From contig JAHDKT010000053.1 of the NCBI GenBank assembly GCA_018436725.1, positions 62,001 through 126,000 of the forward strand: a stretch of 64,000 nucleotides of DNA, in the 5' to 3' direction. The DNA is from Synergistaceae bacterium. GTDB taxonomy: Bacteria; Synergistota; Synergistia; Synergistales; Aminobacteriaceae. The notes below the pieces were generated by a model. That model was not told where the DNA came from. It saw nothing but the letters and a program-made list of their open reading frames with translations, and ran no database searches. Both the position numbers and the translations under genes were made by a program. This document shows positions 62,148 through 64,000 of the stretch, piece by piece (the first letter of the stretch is position 1; every line of letters begins with the position of its first letter).

Positions 62148-62266
62148 GGCGAGGAAAAGTCGCTGTTGCTTTCAGCATTTCGTACGTTTCTTTTTCGTCT
62201 TTGTGTGGTACACTCTGTCCGTTTTGCTCCGAATTTCATGTACTATTATTTGAGGGAGGTCTTTGA

Positions 62267-63169
62267 ATGAATCGTTTCAGAAAAGTATGCGCATCTTCTC
62301 TTCTGCTCCTCTGCCTTATGGCGTCCGCGGCGGCGGCGACCGAGGCGAAGCCCGAGCCGGCTCCTGTCGAGGCGTCGTCCCCCGCAGTCGTCGAGAAAGC
62401 AGCGGCCGCGGACCCGGAGACCGTGCTCGCAACCGTTGGTTCGACCGAAATCAAGCTGAAGGACGTCAGTGCGATCATTGCTCGACTCGATCCTCAGCGT
62501 GCTGCTATGTACGACAACGAGATGGGGCGCCGTGCGATTCTCGAGGAACTTGTGAACATGGAACTCTTCTCCCTGCTCGGAGCCGAACTCGAGGTCGAAA
62601 AAGACCCGAAGTTCATCGAGACGATGGCAGAAGTCAAGAAGGACGTCACGCGTCAGTTCGCGGTCGAGGCGATAATGAAGGACGTCGCCGTCTCCGACGA
62701 GGAGCTTGACGAGTATTATGAGAAGAATAAGGAAAACTTTCAGGTTCCGGAGACCGTCCGGGCAAGTCACATACTGGTCGCCGACGAGGACGGTATGAAG
62801 AAGGTGCGCGCGGATCTCGACGCGGGGATGTCCTTCGAAGACGCGGCCAGAAAGCACTCTTCCTGCCCCTCGAAGGAGCAGGGAGGCGACCTCGGGTACT
62901 TCTCGAAGGAGCAGATGGTTCCCGAGTTCGCTGCTGCGGCCTTCGCGATGAAGGTTGGCGAGATCTCCGCGGAACCTGTGAAGACTCAGTTCGGTCTGCA
63001 TCTGATTAAGCTTGTCGATAAAAAAGAAGCCTCTGTTCGCCCGCTGGAAGAGGTTCGCTCGCAGCTTGCCGAGTCCCTTCTGAACGACAAGAAGGCAGGA
63101 GTTTATAAGGGCGAGTTGGCGAAGCTCCGCGAAAAGCATACGGTCGTCATCGCGGGCGAGAAGAAATAG
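62267..63169 (+). CDS. Exported parvulin-type peptidyl-prolyl isomerase (SurA/PrsA-like foldase)
   Basis: 300 residues. Signal peptide 1-24 (ending AAAA). A Pro/Glu/Ala-rich linker (25-50) is followed by a SurA-N-like helical chaperone part (ATVGSTEIKLKDVSAI, LEELVNMELFSLLGAE). One parvulin domain lies at about 163-255 (VRASHILVADE, GGDLGYFSKEQMVPEF, GEISAEPVKTQFGLHLIKL). Assists folding of periplasmic or outer-membrane proteins. GGGAGG lies before the ATG. It stands alone and ends in a bidirectional hairpin. Confidence 0.93.
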   Translation: MNRFRKVCASSLLLLCLMASAAAATEAKPEPAPVEASSPAVVEKAAAADPETVLATVGSTEIKLKDVSAIIARLDPQRAAMYDNEMGRRAILEELVNMELFSLLGAELEVEKDPKFIETMAEVKKDVTRQFAVEAIMKDVAVSDEELDEYYEKNKENFQVPETVRASHILVADEDGMKKVRADLDAGMSFEDAARKHSSCPSKEQGGDLGYFSKEQMVPEFAAAAFAMKVGEISAEPVKTQFGLHLIKLVDKKEASVRPLEEVRSQLAESLLNDKKAGVYKGELAKLREKHTVVIAGEKK

Positions 63170-63199
63170 TTCGTTTTATCGGAGGTTGTAACGGCGTAT

Positions 63200-63240
63200 A
63201 GCAAGAGGGGGGACCGCATCGGACGGTTCCCCCTCTTGCT
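63200..63240. terminator. Bidirectional terminator between foldase and GGDEF genes
   Basis: A stem of about 17 bp with one small bulge: AGCAAGAGGGGGGACCG (63200-63216) with CGGTTCCCCCTCTTGCT (63224-63240). The T-tract is weak on both sides, but the position between convergent genes fits. Confidence 0.7.
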
Positions 63241-63261
63241 TCGTTCGTCCTCCGACGTTGC

Positions 63262-64000
63262 TCAGGAGCCTTTCTCCCGTGTTTCGGACCAGAAGCAGAA
63301 TCTGTTCCTCCCGCGCTCCTTCGCCTTGTACATAGCCATGTCGGCGCACTTCATCAGTTCCTGCACGTTTTTCCCGTCCTGCGGATAGCAGCTTATGCCG
63401 ATGCTTGCGGTGATCGAGACGCATGCGTCTCCGAGAGAAACGGGTCCCGAGACGTTGCGCAGAAGGCGTTCCGCGCATGCGGCCACATCCTCCTTCGACG
63501 ACGGAGAGGTGATGACGACGGTGAATTCGTCTCCGCCCATACGCGCTACGGTATCCTTTTCCCCCATCTCCCCGGCGATCCGCCTGGCGGTTTCCTGGAG
63601 CAGCAGGTCGCCGCTGTCGTGTCCGAGGGTGTCGTTGATGTTCTTGAAGCCGTCCAGGTCCATGAAGAACACCGCGACATTCTCGTTGCTTGCGATGGCG
63701 GCCAGAAGACGGGAGTGGAAGAGTTCGCGGTTCGCCAGCCCCGTCAGCGCGTCGTGCCACGCATGGTAGCGTATCTCGGCCTCCATTCGCTTCCGTTCGA
63801 CGATTTCGCGGAGGAGGTCTTCGTTCGTTCTGGCGAGTTCCTTCGTTCGTACCGCGACCTCTTTCTCCAGGTTGTTCCGATAGAGAGCCAGTTCTTCCTT
63901 CGACTTCTCCAGAAAATGGATTTTTTCCTGAAGGGAGAGGTTAAGACTGTTGATTCTGCGCAGAAGCAGCGTCGTGCCGATCACTCCGGATGTCGCCGAG
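63262..64000 (-). CDS. GGDEF diguanylate cyclase, C-terminal part (cut by window edge)
   Basis: About 246 residues visible; the frame is open at the right edge. The end of a membrane segment (TSGVIGTTLLLRR) is followed by a coiled coil of about 60 residues (LQEKIHFLEKSKEELALYRN) that would act as a signalling helix. The cyclase domain has HDALTGLANRELF, DLDGFKNINDTLGHDSGD and MGGDEFT (intact GGDEF), and SIGISCYPQDG. No RxxD inhibitory site is seen before GGDEF. It makes c-di-GMP in response to an upstream sensor domain outside the window. Confidence 0.93.
   Translation of the reverse strand, partial: SATSGVIGTTLLLRRINSLNLSLQEKIHFLEKSKEELALYRNNLEKEVAVRTKELARTNEDLLREIVERKRMEAEIRYHAWHDALTGLANRELFHSRLLAAIASNENVAVFFMDLDGFKNINDTLGHDSGDLLLQETARRIAGEMGEKDTVARMGGDEFTVVITSPSSKEDVAACAERLLRNVSGPVSLGDACVSITASIGISCYPQDGKNVQELMKCADMAMYKAKERGRNRFCFWSETREKGS

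Overview
The window looks like a piece of chromosome from a strictly anaerobic, Gram-negative-type, amino-acid and peptide-fermenting bacterium. My best guess is the phylum Synergistota; this is inference from gene content and not from any search. The support is three TRAP uptake systems, tungsten/molybdenum aldehyde oxidoreductases with their own MoaD and E1-like proteins, a xanthine-dehydrogenase-type enzyme, many secreted peptidases and amidohydrolases, a parvulin-type exported foldase, and the C-terminus of a siroheme decarboxylase (the alternative haem route of anaerobes). I saw no rRNA, tRNA, CRISPR array, insertion sequence or phage gene.

Layout. (a) 0-0.3 kb: end of a siroheme decarboxylase subunit. 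(b) 0.4-13.6 kb, minus strand: one long operon-like block with a strong promoter at 13683-13711. It encodes an AtuA-family protein, three divergent MmgE/PrpD proteins, DUF4387, a LeuC/LeuD-type hydro-lyase, a TAXI-type TRAP transporter, a PrpB/dimethylmalate-lyase-type C-C lyase and a secreted C45 hydrolase. A DUF128/NrpR-type regulator is divergent at 13.9 kb. This is the most interesting system in the window: it resembles the 2-methylcitrate pathway without its synthase but with an importer, so it probably degrades an imported hydroxylated or branched poly-carboxylate. (c) 14.9-15.4 kb: gene remnants. (d) 15.5-20.4 kb: a TRAP transporter plus D-aminoacylase operon, followed by the C-terminal stub of a second such enzyme. 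(e) 20.6-23.3 kb, minus: SGNH hydrolase and S9 peptidase. (f) 23.6-31.1 kb: type IIA topoisomerase A and B subunits, M19 dipeptidase, C69 dipeptidase. (g) 31.2-36.2 kb: three-subunit molybdenum hydroxylase and an OFA-type MFS carrier. (h) 36.3-38.8 kb, minus: chemoreceptor plus STAS protein.

(i) 39.3-48.7 kb: tungstoenzyme region. It holds an AOR-like protein with a four-cluster ferredoxin, a second AOR with MoaD behind a structured leader that looks like a Moco/Tuco riboswitch ending in a terminator, a divergent ThiF/MoeB-type E1, a PhzF protein, an S9 peptidase, a deaminase and a small secreted protein with an in-frame TGA. (j) 48.9-52.5 kb: a C45-type lipoprotein and a second chemoreceptor. 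(k) 52.8-59.6 kb: a GntR regulator behind a 46-bp perfect palindrome, then a TRAP transporter, two metallo-beta-lactamase-fold proteins and a BrnQ carrier. (l) 59.7-61.7 kb, minus: a CitB/DcuR-like response regulator and an unusual kinase-like/receiver/HPt protein. (m) 62-64 kb: a small membrane protein, a parvulin foldase and a truncated GGDEF protein.

Recurring themes are carboxylate and peptide scavenging, local regulators beside their target operons, and an RNA hairpin between the binding-protein gene and the membrane genes in all three TRAP operons.
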